A DNA stretch of 10,282 nt from Actinomycetes bacterium (GTDB lineage: Bacteria > Actinomycetota > Actinomycetes > Streptosporangiales > Streptosporangiaceae). Where the stretch lies: positions 1-10,282 of the forward strand of contig JAOPYP010000702.1 of NCBI GenBank assembly GCA_025964635.1, in the 5' to 3' direction. Every line of letters starts with the position of its first letter. Position 1 is the stretch's first letter. The notes beneath the pieces are model-generated. The model worked only from the letters and a program-made list of their open reading frames with translations. It did no database searches and was not told the DNA's origin. Made by a program: the position numbers and the translations under genes. Positions 1-6,198 of this stretch are shown in pieces.

Positions 1-1841
1 GCCGCGGTGATGGCGCGGGAGTCGATGCCCGCGTCGGCCAGCTGGTCCTCGGGGGTTGCCGACCCAGGCATCTCGCGCACGGCCAGGGTGCGCACGATGG
101 GCAGGGCCTCATCCGTGCCGTCCGCGAAGACCTCCAGCACCGCGTCGCCCAGGCCGCCTTCCGCCCAGTGGTCCTCCACCGTGACGATGCGCCCGGTGTC
201 GCGGGCGGCCTGGCGCAGCGTGGCCGCGTCGATGGGCTTGACCGAGTACACGTCGATCACCCGGGCACTCACGCCACGCGCGGCGAGCTGGTGGGCGGCG
301 GACAGTGCCTCATGCACGGTGATGCCCGCGGCGGCAATGGTCACCTGGTCGTCGGCGGAGGACCGCAGCACCCGGCTGCCGCCCACCGGGAACTCTTCGC
401 CCGCCTCGTAGATGACCGGGGTGCTGCCCCGGGTCAGGCGCAGGTAGCTGACACCCTCACGGTCCGCCATGGCCGCGGTCAGCCGGGCGGCCTGGTTGGC
501 GTCACACGGGTAGAACACTGTGCTGCCGTAGAGGGCCCGGAACGCGGCCAGGTCTTCCAGCGCCATCTGCGACGGCCCGTCCTGGCCGATGGACACCCCG
601 GCGTGCGTGCCGGCCACCCGCAGGCTGGCCCGGCTCACCGCGGCCATCCGCAGGAAGTCGTGGGCGCGGGTCAGGAACGCGCCGAAGGTGGCCAGGTAGG
701 GCGTCCAGCCGCGGGCCTGCATGCCCATGGCCGCGGCGGTCATCTGCTGCTCGGCGATATAGAACTCGAAGAAGCGCTCGGGGTGCGCGTCGGCGAAGTA
801 CTGGGTCCGGGTCGAGTCGCTGACCTCCCCGTCCAGCACGACCACGTCCGCCCGGGCACCGCCGAGCGCGGCCAGGGCCTCGCCAAACGCGTCCCGGGTC
901 GCCACCGAGGACCCCACCTCATACCCGGGCAGGTGCAATTGGCCGGCCAGGAACGCGTGCGGCCGCTGCCGCTGCGCGGGGGGCTGCACCTCCACCCGGA
1001 CCGACCGGGGGCCGCCCAGTTCGCGGATGGCCTCGTCCGGATCGGGCAGCGGCTTGCCGTGCGCGCCTTCCTGATCCTCGACGGCCGCCACGCCCCGGCC
1101 CTTGCGGGTCCGGGCCAGGATGACCGTGGGCCGTCCGGTGGTCTGCTCGGCCTCGGAGTAGGCGCGGTCGATCTCGCTCACGTCGTGCCCGTCGATCTCG
1201 ATCGTGTGCCAGCCGAATGCGGCCATCCGCCGCGCGTAGGCCGCGGTGTCCCAGCCGTGACGGGTCGGCCCGCGCTGGCCGAGCCGGTTCACGTCGACGA
1301 TGACGGTCAGGTTGTCCAGGTCGTGGTAGGCGGCGTGCTCGAACGCCTCCCAGATGGACCCCTCGGCCAGCTCGCTGTCCCCGCACAGCACCCACACCCG
1401 GTAGGGCAGCTGGTCGAGGAACCGGCCGGTCAGGGCGAGCCCCACGCCAACCGGCAGGCCCAGCCCCAGCGATCCGGTGGCCACGTCCACCCAGGGCAGC
1501 CGGGGAGTGGGGTGCCCTTCCAGGCGGCTGCCGCGGCGGCGGTAACTGAGCAGCTCGTCGTCGTTGATCGCCCCGGCGGCCCGGTACATCGCGTAGAGCA
1601 GGGGCGACGCGTGACCTTTGGAAAAGATCAGATGATCGTTACCGGCCGCGTGCGGGTCGGTGAAGTCATAGCGGAAATGCCGGGCGAGCAGCACGGCCAT
1701 CAGGTCAGCGGCCGACATCGACGACGTCGGGTGCCCCGAGTTCGCAGCGGCGCTCGCCCGGACCACGTCCACGCGCAACTGCTGGCCCAGGTCCTGCAGC
1801 CGGCCGGTTGACGTGCGATCCAGCAACGCTGTGTGGTTCAT
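1..1841 (-). CDS. tkt: Transketolase, short (animal/actinobacterial) type; C-terminus cut off by window edge
   Basis: This is a ThDP-dependent transketolase, which moves two-carbon ketol units between sugar phosphates in the non-oxidative pentose phosphate pathway, in the cytosol. About 613 codons are readable with no stop, so only a short C-terminal piece can be missing. Visible motifs are SGHPTS (~35-40), SKGHASP (~74-80), EGHPTP (~108-113), the ThDP/Mg motif GDSELAEGS (~154-162) continuing to DVNRLGQ, and AEQQM with the catalytic Glu at ~364. The order SGHPTS, SKGHA, GDxELxEGS, NRLGQ follows the ~620-residue human TKT-like form rather than the longer E. coli form. The start ATG at 1841 has GGAGGG three bases upstream (1845-1850). 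The gene is divergent from the membrane-protein/GMC operon. A 33-codon ORF upstream overlaps its start by ATGA. The third residue of GDS is Ser where many transketolases have Gly; I believe this is tolerated in this subgroup. Family assignment is very secure. Confidence 0.96.
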   Translation of the reverse strand, partial: MNHTALLDRTSTGRLQDLGQQLRVDVVRASAAANSGHPTSSMSAADLMAVLLARHFRYDFTDPHAAGNDHLIFSKGHASPLLYAMYRAAGAINDDELLSYRRRGSRLEGHPTPRLPWVDVATGSLGLGLPVGVGLALTGRFLDQLPYRVWVLCGDSELAEGSIWEAFEHAAYHDLDNLTVIVDVNRLGQRGPTRHGWDTAAYARRMAAFGWHTIEIDGHDVSEIDRAYSEAEQTTGRPTVILARTRKGRGVAAVEDQEGAHGKPLPDPDEAIRELGGPRSVRVEVQPPAQRQRPHAFLAGQLHLPGYEVGSSVATRDAFGEALAALGGARADVVVLDGEVSDSTRTQYFADAHPERFFEFYIAEQQMTAAAMGMQARGWTPYLATFGAFLTRAHDFLRMAAVSRASLRVAGTHAGVSIGQDGPSQMALEDLAAFRALYGSTVFYPCDANQAARLTAAMADREGVSYLRLTRGSTPVIYEAGEEFPVGGSRVLRSSADDQVTIAAAGITVHEALSAAHQLAARGVSARVIDVYSVKPIDAATLRQAARDTGRIVTVEDHWAEGGLGDAVLEVFADGTDEALPIVRTLAVREMPGSATPEDQLADAGIDSRAITA

Positions 1842-1939
1842 GATCCCTCCGAACGGTTGCTGGCCGGCGGCCCTCGGGCGCTGCCGTCCAGACTCATCCG
1901 CTGCCCCCGCTCGATCTCTTTACACTCCCTTGACTGCAT
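1838..1939 (-). CDS. Possible 33-residue leader ORF coupled to transketolase
   Basis: A short ORF (begins MQSRECKEIERG, ends NRSEGS) starts at ATG 1939 and stops in a TGA that shares ATGA with the transketolase start. A GGAGGGAGGGG tract lies about nine bases before its ATG. It is charged and hydrophilic, with no membrane segment and no family I recognise. It could be a leader whose translation feeds ribosomes to the transketolase gene, or only a chance open frame in GC-rich DNA. The transketolase has its own ribosome binding site, so coupling is not required. An internal ATG at 1897 is another possible start. Confidence 0.3.
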   Translation of the reverse strand: MQSRECKEIERGQRMSLDGSARGPPASNRSEGS

Positions 1940-1975
1940 CGCCGTGGCCCCTCCCTCCGGCCGCGGCGGTGAGGT

Positions 1976-2000
1976 GATTAGCGTCCCCCCGCCGGGGTAG
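1976..2000 (+). promoter_or_regulatory. Candidate SigF/SigB-type promoter for the membrane protein/GMC operon
   Basis: GATT (1976-1979), a 15-nt spacer and GGGTAG (1995-2000) resemble the actinobacterial SigF/SigB consensus (GTTT, 14-17 nt, GGGTAT or GGGTAC). The -10-like element lies about 47 nt before the GTG start at 2048. A sigma factor of that family is encoded in this window. Both boxes depart from consensus at one position (GATT; final G), so this is a candidate only. Confidence 0.4.
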
Positions 2001-2047
2001 CCGGGCGGGCTAGAGACGCAGCAGGCAGAATCCGGTGGAGGGAACCA

Positions 2048-2518
2048 GTGACATCGCTGACGAGGCGGCCCGGCGCGAGGAGCGCTCCGCCCAGTGGGAT
2101 CGACCGGATGGTCCGCAATGTCCGGACCGGGCACTTCGAGCGCAGCCTCTCGGCCCTGACCGCTGCGGGCGCGCTGGTCACCGCGGCCGAGATCTTCTTC
2201 GAGCACGACAGTGCCAGCTTCGGCAACAAGATGATGTGGATCCCCGTCGCGCTCGGCCCGGTGGGCGCGGCCGCCGGGGTGGCCGGGTTCTTCAGCCGCC
2301 GGCTGGCCAAGACCGCACTGCCGGTCGCCTCGGCCGCGATCGTCGCGAACGGGCTGCAAGGGACCTACCTGCACGCCCGGGGCATCGCCCAGAAGCCCGG
2401 CGGCTGGTCCAACGCGAGGTACAACCTGGAGATGGGGCCGCCGCTGCTGGCCCCGCTGCTGGTCACCATGGTCGGCGGGATGGGCTTGCTGGCCGCGATC
2501 CTGCGGCGCGAGCAGTGA
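2048..2518 (+). CDS. Four-helix membrane protein of unknown function, first gene of the GMC oxidoreductase operon
   Basis: The 156-residue protein has a basic, cytosolic-looking N-terminus (1-33) and four hydrophobic segments at about 34-52, 63-82, 89-107 and 132-152. Polar residues cluster near the membrane edges: His29, Glu48, the FEHD stretch at 51-54, FGNKMMW at 58-64 and His109. There is no signal peptide and no CxxCH haem c motif. GTG 2048 is chosen because GGAGGG (2037-2042) lies five bases upstream. Its stop overlaps the next start (GTGA), so it is translated with the subunit 3-like protein and the flavoprotein. I do not recognise a named family. From position alone, it may anchor the dehydrogenase or pass its electrons to the membrane, taking the place of the cytochrome subunit of classical gluconate dehydrogenase. 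That role is inference. Confidence 0.85.
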   Translation: MTSLTRRPGARSAPPSGIDRMVRNVRTGHFERSLSALTAAGALVTAAEIFFEHDSASFGNKMMWIPVALGPVGAAAGVAGFFSRRLAKTALPVASAAIVANGLQGTYLHARGIAQKPGGWSNARYNLEMGPPLLAPLLVTMVGGMGLLAAILRREQ

Positions 2519-3180
2519 GCCGGCGGCCCGCCCGCCCGACCGCGCCCGGGGCGCCCGTGACACCTGGCGGCGGCCCGGAACGCTTCCCCGGGTTCGACGT
2601 CATGTCCCAGCGGCCGCACTGGGACCCGGCTACGGCGGCCGTGGTGGAGTCGCGGCTTGGCCCGCCGCCGGCGCCGCGGTTCTTCAGCCCGGCCGAAGAG
2701 GCCATCGCCACGGCGCTGCTCAACCTGATCCTCGGCCAGGATGAGGAACCCCGGGTCCCGGTGACCGCGATGATCGACGCGCGGCTGGCCGAGGCCCAGA
2801 CCGACGGGTGGCGGTACGCCGACATGCCCGAGGACGGGCGGGCCTGGCATGGCACGCTCGCATACCTGGACGCGGACGCCGAGGTCAAGTACGCGGCCGG
2901 GTTCGCCGAGTGCCCGGCCGCCGATCAGCGCGCGCTGATCCAGGCGGTACAGGATCTGGGCTCGGGCGACTGGCACGGCCTGCCGGCCAGCCGGGTCTGG
3001 AGCTTGTGGACCCGCTACGCGTGCACCGCGTTCTACGCCCACCCGTGGGCCTGGAACGAGGTGGGTTTCCCCGGGCCCGCTTATCCGCGCGGCTACAAGA
3101 ACAAGGGAGTGGGACGGCGCGAGCCGTTCGAGATGGCGGACGGCCGCCCGGCCGAGGACCCGGTCCGGGAGGGCGAATGA
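2515..3180 (+). CDS. Gluconate 2-dehydrogenase subunit 3 family protein
   Basis: The 221-residue product has the pattern of the gluconate 2-dehydrogenase gamma subunit family: FPGFDV (24-29), FFSPAEEA (56-63), EPRVPV (78-83), YADMPEDG (101-108), and a C-terminal HPWAWNEVGFPGPAYPRGY block (176-194), the family's most recognisable part. Such subunits pair with a GMC-type FAD subunit, which follows with an ATGA overlap. Family members exported with their flavoprotein carry a twin-arginine signal. Here the N-terminus is Arg/Pro-rich with no hydrophobic core, so the complex is probably cytosolic. GTG 2515 overlaps the upstream stop (GTGA) but has no clear Shine-Dalgarno, suggesting coupled translation. 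GTG 2557 is an alternative. ATG 2602 would cut off FPGFDV. The frame stays open upstream to 2035, but that part is a shadow of the membrane-protein gene. Confidence 0.88.
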   Translation: MSRRPARPTAPGAPVTPGGGPERFPGFDVMSQRPHWDPATAAVVESRLGPPPAPRFFSPAEEAIATALLNLILGQDEEPRVPVTAMIDARLAEAQTDGWRYADMPEDGRAWHGTLAYLDADAEVKYAAGFAECPAADQRALIQAVQDLGSGDWHGLPASRVWSLWTRYACTAFYAHPWAWNEVGFPGPAYPRGYKNKGVGRREPFEMADGRPAEDPVREGE

Positions 3181-4820
3181 GTACCCAGGTCCGTGAGCGG
3201 AACGAATCGGCCTGGCTGCTGCCCAACGACGGCACCCGGACGAACCACCGGCTGCGCGGTGACATGCGGCGGTTCGCCGACACCGACGAGATCGACCTGG
3301 TCATCGTGGGGTGCGGGGCGGGCGGCTCGGTGCTGCTGCAGCGGCTGGCCCGGGCCGGCTGGCGGGTGGCGGCGCTGGACGCCGGGCCGTTCTGGGACCC
3401 GGACACGGACTGGTTCAGCGATGAGGCCGCGTCCCACCACCTGTACTGGACCGAGCCCCGGGTGATCACCGGGACCGACCCGGTGCCGCTCGGCTCCAAC
3501 AACTCGGGCCGCGGGGTGGGCGGCTCCATGGTCCACTACGCCGGTTACACGCCACGCTTTCATCCCAGCGACTTCCGGATGCTCACCCAGGACGGGGTCG
3601 GCGCCGACTGGCCGCTCAGCTACGGGGACCTGCTGCCGTACTACACGGCGATCGAGGAGGAACTGCCGGTCGCGGGGGACCACTGGCCCTGGGGTGACCC
3701 GCATGGCTACCCGCACCGCCCGCACCCGGTCGGCGGCAACGGCGAGGTCTTCCTGCGCGGCGCGCGGAAGCTGGGCATCACGGCCAAGGTCGGCCCGGTG
3801 GCCATCCCCAACGGCCGGTTCGGCAACCGCCCGCACTGCATCTACCGGGGGTTCTGCCTGCAGGGCTGCAAGGTCAACGCCAAGGCGTCCCCGCTGATCA
3901 GCCACGTCCCGGACGCCCTCGCCCACGGCGGCGAGGTCCGGCCCGACGCCATGGTGACCCGGATCGGGGTGGACGAGCGGACCGGGCGGGCCACCGGCGT
4001 GCACTACGTCCGCGGCGGCCGGGAACGGTTCCAGCGGGCCCGCATGGTGGCGGTGGCCGGCTACTCGATCGAGACGCCGCGGCTGCTGCTGAACTCCTCC
4101 TCCGGCCGCTTCCCGGATGGCCTCTGCAACGACTTCGACCAGGTCGGCCGCTACCTCATGGTGCAGGGGGCGCCGCAGACCGCGGGCCGGTTCGACGATG
4201 AGATCCGGATGTACAAGGCGCCCCCGCCGGAAGTCAGCTCGGAGGACTTCTACGAGACCGACCCGGCCCAGCCGTACCGGCGCGGGTTCTCGCTCCAGAA
4301 CGTATCCCCGCTGCCCATCACCTGGGCCGAGCACGTCGGGGCCCAGGGCCACTGGGGCCGCGCCCTGCGCGACTACATGAGCGATTACGTGCACTGGTGC
4401 TGTCTCGGCGCGCTGTGCGAGTTCCTGCCCCAGGCCGGCAACCGGGTGACGCTGGATGAGGAGACCGACCGCTACGGGCTGCCGGTGGCGAGGTTCTCCT
4501 ATTCCCAGTGCGACAACGACACCCAGCTCCTGCACGCGGCGCAGCGCGTCATGGAGAACCTCCTGCACGCGGCCGGGGCCGGCGAGGTGATCACCATCCA
4601 GCGTTTCGCGCATCTGGTGGGCGGGGCCCGGATGGCCGCTGACGAACGGCACGGCGTGGTGGACGGGACCTGCCGCAGCTTCGCCGTGCCCAACCTCTAC
4701 ATCACCGACGGGAGCGTGCTGCCCACCCAGGGCAGCGCCAACCCCGCCCTGACCATCATGGCCGTCGCCGCCCGGGCCGCGGGCCTGCTCCACGCCGGCG
4801 CCCGCGGCGGCCCATCCTGA
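3177..4820 (+). CDS. GMC-family FAD oxidoreductase (gluconate 2-dehydrogenase large-subunit type)
   Basis: This 547-residue flavoprotein probably oxidises an alcohol, polyol or sugar acid with FAD. The N-terminal Rossmann dinucleotide motif VIVGCGAGGS (42-51) ends with the ribose-binding acid at LDAG (67-70). NNSGRGVGGSMVHYAG (108-123) is the flavin-attachment-loop region of GMC enzymes. CIYRGFCLQGC (221-231; Cys221, 227, 231) is the Cys-rich motif of the gluconate/sorbitol dehydrogenase branch. The C-terminal catalytic block has His479 in HLVGGARM, then LYITDGSVLPTQGSANPALT (508-527). Family members often have HxxGTxRM, so the GG is a small variation. No Tat or Sec signal is seen. GGGAGGG (3167-3173) precedes ATG 3177, which overlaps the previous stop. 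The partner subunit lies upstream and the ChaB-like gene 10 nt downstream. No cytochrome c subunit is present. The substrate cannot be told from sequence. Confidence 0.93.
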   Translation: MSTQVRERNESAWLLPNDGTRTNHRLRGDMRRFADTDEIDLVIVGCGAGGSVLLQRLARAGWRVAALDAGPFWDPDTDWFSDEAASHHLYWTEPRVITGTDPVPLGSNNSGRGVGGSMVHYAGYTPRFHPSDFRMLTQDGVGADWPLSYGDLLPYYTAIEEELPVAGDHWPWGDPHGYPHRPHPVGGNGEVFLRGARKLGITAKVGPVAIPNGRFGNRPHCIYRGFCLQGCKVNAKASPLISHVPDALAHGGEVRPDAMVTRIGVDERTGRATGVHYVRGGRERFQRARMVAVAGYSIETPRLLLNSSSGRFPDGLCNDFDQVGRYLMVQGAPQTAGRFDDEIRMYKAPPPEVSSEDFYETDPAQPYRRGFSLQNVSPLPITWAEHVGAQGHWGRALRDYMSDYVHWCCLGALCEFLPQAGNRVTLDEETDRYGLPVARFSYSQCDNDTQLLHAAQRVMENLLHAAGAGEVITIQRFAHLVGGARMAADERHGVVDGTCRSFAVPNLYITDGSVLPTQGSANPALTIMAVAARAAGLLHAGARGGPS

Positions 4821-4830
4821 GGGGAGCACC

Positions 4831-5268
4831 ATGCCAGGACGTGAGGAACTGCCGTCGACCCTCCAGCGGTCGCCGGCGAAGGCCCAGGAAACGTGGGTCA
4901 AGGCGCACGACAGCGCGGTCCAGGAGTACGGCGAGGGCGAGCGGGCGCACCGCACCGCGTACGGCGCGCTGAAGCACTCCTTCGAGAAGGTCGGCGACCA
5001 CTGGGAACCCAAGGCGGGCGGCGCCAAGGGCCCGTCGGACGAGCAGTCGGCCACGCCCCGGGGCCAGTCGGGTGAGAGCTACGGCGGGGTCGACGCCAAC
5101 GCCAGCAAGCAGCACCTCCTCGAGGTGGCCCGGCGGCTGGGCGTGCCCGGCCGGTCGAGCATGACCAAGCAGGAACTGGCCGCCGCGATCGAGAAGGAAA
5201 ACGACCGGCGCACCGCGGCGGCCCGGGGTGGGCGCGAGGCCCGCGGTGGCGGGAGGGAGGCACGATGA
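4831..5268 (+). CDS. ChaB-domain protein with C-terminal Rho-N/SAP-like domain
   Basis: The 145-residue protein has a ChaB-like domain at about 5-62: LPSTLQRSPAKAQETWVKA, then a Tyr/Glu-rich helix and AYGALKHSFEKVGDHWEPK. ChaB was named as a putative regulator of the E. coli cation exchanger ChaA, but its real role is unclear. After a polar linker (63-90), residues 92-125 (SKQHLLEVARRLGVPGRSS then MTKQELAAAIEK) match the short helical Rho N-terminal/SAP-like fold, often linked to nucleic-acid binding. The tail is Arg/Gly-rich (GGREARGGGREAR) and probably disordered. ATG 4831 has GAGGGGAG just upstream and lies 10 nt after the GMC stop, so it is the fourth operon gene. No transporter gene is nearby. 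With the basic tail, a DNA- or RNA-associated role is as plausible as transport regulation. That is inference. Confidence 0.87.
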   Translation: MPGREELPSTLQRSPAKAQETWVKAHDSAVQEYGEGERAHRTAYGALKHSFEKVGDHWEPKAGGAKGPSDEQSATPRGQSGESYGGVDANASKQHLLEVARRLGVPGRSSMTKQELAAAIEKENDRRTAAARGGREARGGGREAR

Positions 5269-5378
5269 CGGTGGTGGTGGCGGTGCAAGACCGCGCGCGG
5301 CCGCGGGCCGCGCATGCGCGAGGTTCGGCCAGCGGGCGGACGCGTGGACCAAAGGTCCTCCTGCGTCCGGCCTCCTGA
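5265..5378 (+). CDS. Possible 37-residue basic small ORF coupled to the ChaB-like gene
   Basis: An ORF starting MTVVVAVQDRARPR opens at ATG 5265, which shares ATGA with the ChaB-like stop. GGGAGGGAGG (5251-5260) lies four bases upstream. The product would be very basic, rich in Arg and Ala, with no known domain. A perfect 17-bp hairpin lies 48 nt after its stop, as expected if it were the last operon gene. Against it, the Shine-Dalgarno-like tract also encodes the Gly/Arg tail of the ChaB-like protein, the ORF is short, and a hairpin (5295-5313) lies inside it. I give it low weight. Confidence 0.25.
   Translation: MTVVVAVQDRARPRAAHARGSASGRTRGPKVLLRPAS
5295..5313 (+). repeat. 8-bp GC-rich hairpin just after the ChaB-like gene
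   Basis: GCGCGGCC (5295-5302), loop GCG, then GGCCGCGC (5306-5313) is a perfect stem 27 nt after the ChaB-like stop. It could slow or end transcription, but it has no T-run and such short GC palindromes are common in DNA of this composition. Confidence 0.3.
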
Positions 5379-5426
5379 GCGTCCGGCCCGGGTACCAGCG
5401 GCTGAGCACCCGGGCCGGGCTTGACC

Positions 5427-5469
5427 GCTCGCCCGCGTGGCATTCAACGGCGATGCCACGCGGGCGAGC
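5427..5469 (+). terminator. Perfect 17-bp stem, 9-nt loop: likely transcription terminator
   Basis: GCTCGCCCGCGTGGCAT (5427-5443) and ATGCCACGCGGGCGAGC (5453-5469) are exact reverse complements around the loop TCAACGGCG. It is the strongest inverted repeat in the window and lies between the end of the ChaB-like operon and the GAF gene. No T-tract follows. Hairpin-only terminators are often proposed in high-GC actinobacteria. A paired operator or an RNA processing site are alternatives, but position favours termination of the upstream operon. Confidence 0.7.
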
Positions 5470-5649
5470 CGTATCTACGGCCGGGGACGCGCGGCCGCTA
5501 CCGGCGGGATGGACGGCAGCACGGGCGGGGATGGCCGGGCCGCGGCTGCGGGCGGGCTGTGCTGCCCATCCGGGCCGTGGTGGGAGGATAAGGCGGGAGT
5601 ACCCCGTCCCGGGCCGCAACCGTCCAACGGGAAACGGGCGGAGGGAGCC

Positions 5650-6198
5650 ATGGCCAGTCCGGACCTCCCGCGGGAGGCAGCCGAGCTGCTGCACAGTGCC
5701 AGCGAGCTGCTCAGCAGCGCCGGCCCGCCCGCGCCAGAAACGCTCGGCCAGCTGGTGCGGCTGGCCGCCAGCGAGGTGCCCGGATGCTCGGGGGCCAGCG
5801 CCACACTGTGGCAGGACGGGGAACCGGCCGTCTTCGCCGCGAGCCATCCTGACCTGGCCGAGCTCGCCACTATCGAACGCAGCGCCGGGTGCGGCCCGGT
5901 GACCGAGGCCCGGGCGGCCGGGAAGCTGGTCTGCACGCAGGACACCCTGCACGAGGACCGCTGGCCCGGGTATGCCGCGGCCGCGCTGTCGCGTGGCGTG
6001 CGCAGCTCGGTGACCCTGGTGCACCACTCCGGCCCCGTGGTGGTCACGCTTTCCCTGTTCGGCGCACGACCGGGCCAGCCGGGCCTGGCGGACCAGCCGC
6101 TGGCCCGGCTGGCCGGCGTGTTCGGGGGCGCGGCCCGCGGCCGCGCGGCCCGGCTGCGCCCCGCGGAAGTTCCGCCGCCGGGCGCTACCGGTAACTGA
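5650..6198 (+). CDS. Small GAF-domain protein, no output domain
   Basis: The 182-residue protein looks like the sensor half of actinobacterial GAF-ANTAR regulators. A short N-terminal helix (6-24) is followed by a GAF-like domain at about 31-140: LGQLVRLAASEVPGCSGASATLW, ASHPDLAELATIERSAGCGPVTEA and DTLHEDRWPGYAAAA, with C-terminal strands VRSSVTLV and VVVTLSLFG. The usual GEGPCxEA turn reads GCGPVTEA here, with Cys81 one step off the common position. No ANTAR, HTH, kinase or cyclase domain follows, only an Ala/Arg/Pro-rich tail. GAF domains bind small ligands or act in redox sensing; the ligand is unknown. ATG 5650 is chosen for GGAGGG at 5640-5645. The gene's end overlaps the convergent sigma-factor gene by 14 bp. 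A link to control of that sigma factor is only inference from position. Confidence 0.82.
   Translation: MASPDLPREAAELLHSASELLSSAGPPAPETLGQLVRLAASEVPGCSGASATLWQDGEPAVFAASHPDLAELATIERSAGCGPVTEARAAGKLVCTQDTLHEDRWPGYAAAALSRGVRSSVTLVHHSGPVVVTLSLFGARPGQPGLADQPLARLAGVFGGAARGRAARLRPAEVPPPGATGN

Larger units (their letters stand above)
5269..5649. other. 381-nt gap between the ChaB-like gene and the GAF gene
   Basis: Apart from the possible 37-residue ORF, I see no convincing gene here. The gap holds an 8-bp GC hairpin (5295-5313), a GGGTAC hexamer (5390-5395) and the perfect 17-bp inverted repeat (5427-5469). The last part leads into the GAF gene, with GGAGGG (5640-5645) as its ribosome binding site. 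The GAF frame stays open upstream to ATG 5437, but that stretch overlaps the hairpin and is low-complexity Gly/Ala/Arg, so I treat it as non-coding. Confidence 0.6.

Noticed and set aside
168..1811. Long plus-strand open frame (547 codons)
   Set aside because: It is the antisense shadow of the transketolase. Its translation is low-complexity Gly/Val/His/Arg with no family motif, while the opposite strand encodes a full transketolase.
2035..2514. Upstream in-frame extension of the subunit 3-like gene
   Set aside because: It overlaps the whole membrane-protein gene out of frame and has the composition of a shadow. Family similarity starts after 2515.
3093..5054. Long minus-strand open frame (653 codons)
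   Set aside because: It lies opposite the GMC flavoprotein and ChaB-like genes, both with clear domains. The frame is an artefact of GC-rich third positions.
5370..5395. GCCT-N16-GGGTAC as a SigB-type promoter for the GAF gene
   Set aside because: The -35 match is minimal (only G and T agree) and it lies 255 nt before the GAF start with the 17-bp hairpin in between.
5664..5677. 14-bp palindrome CCTCCCGCGGGAGG near the GAF start, able to pair with the ribosome binding site
   Set aside because: Only five bases (CCTCC with GGAGG) can pair with the actual site, and the residues it encodes fit the protein, so evidence for translational control is too thin.
4756..6027. Minus-strand open frame across the ChaB/GAF gap
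   Set aside because: It crosses two plus-strand genes and the perfect hairpin, has Pro/Arg/Gly-rich composition and no recognisable domain.
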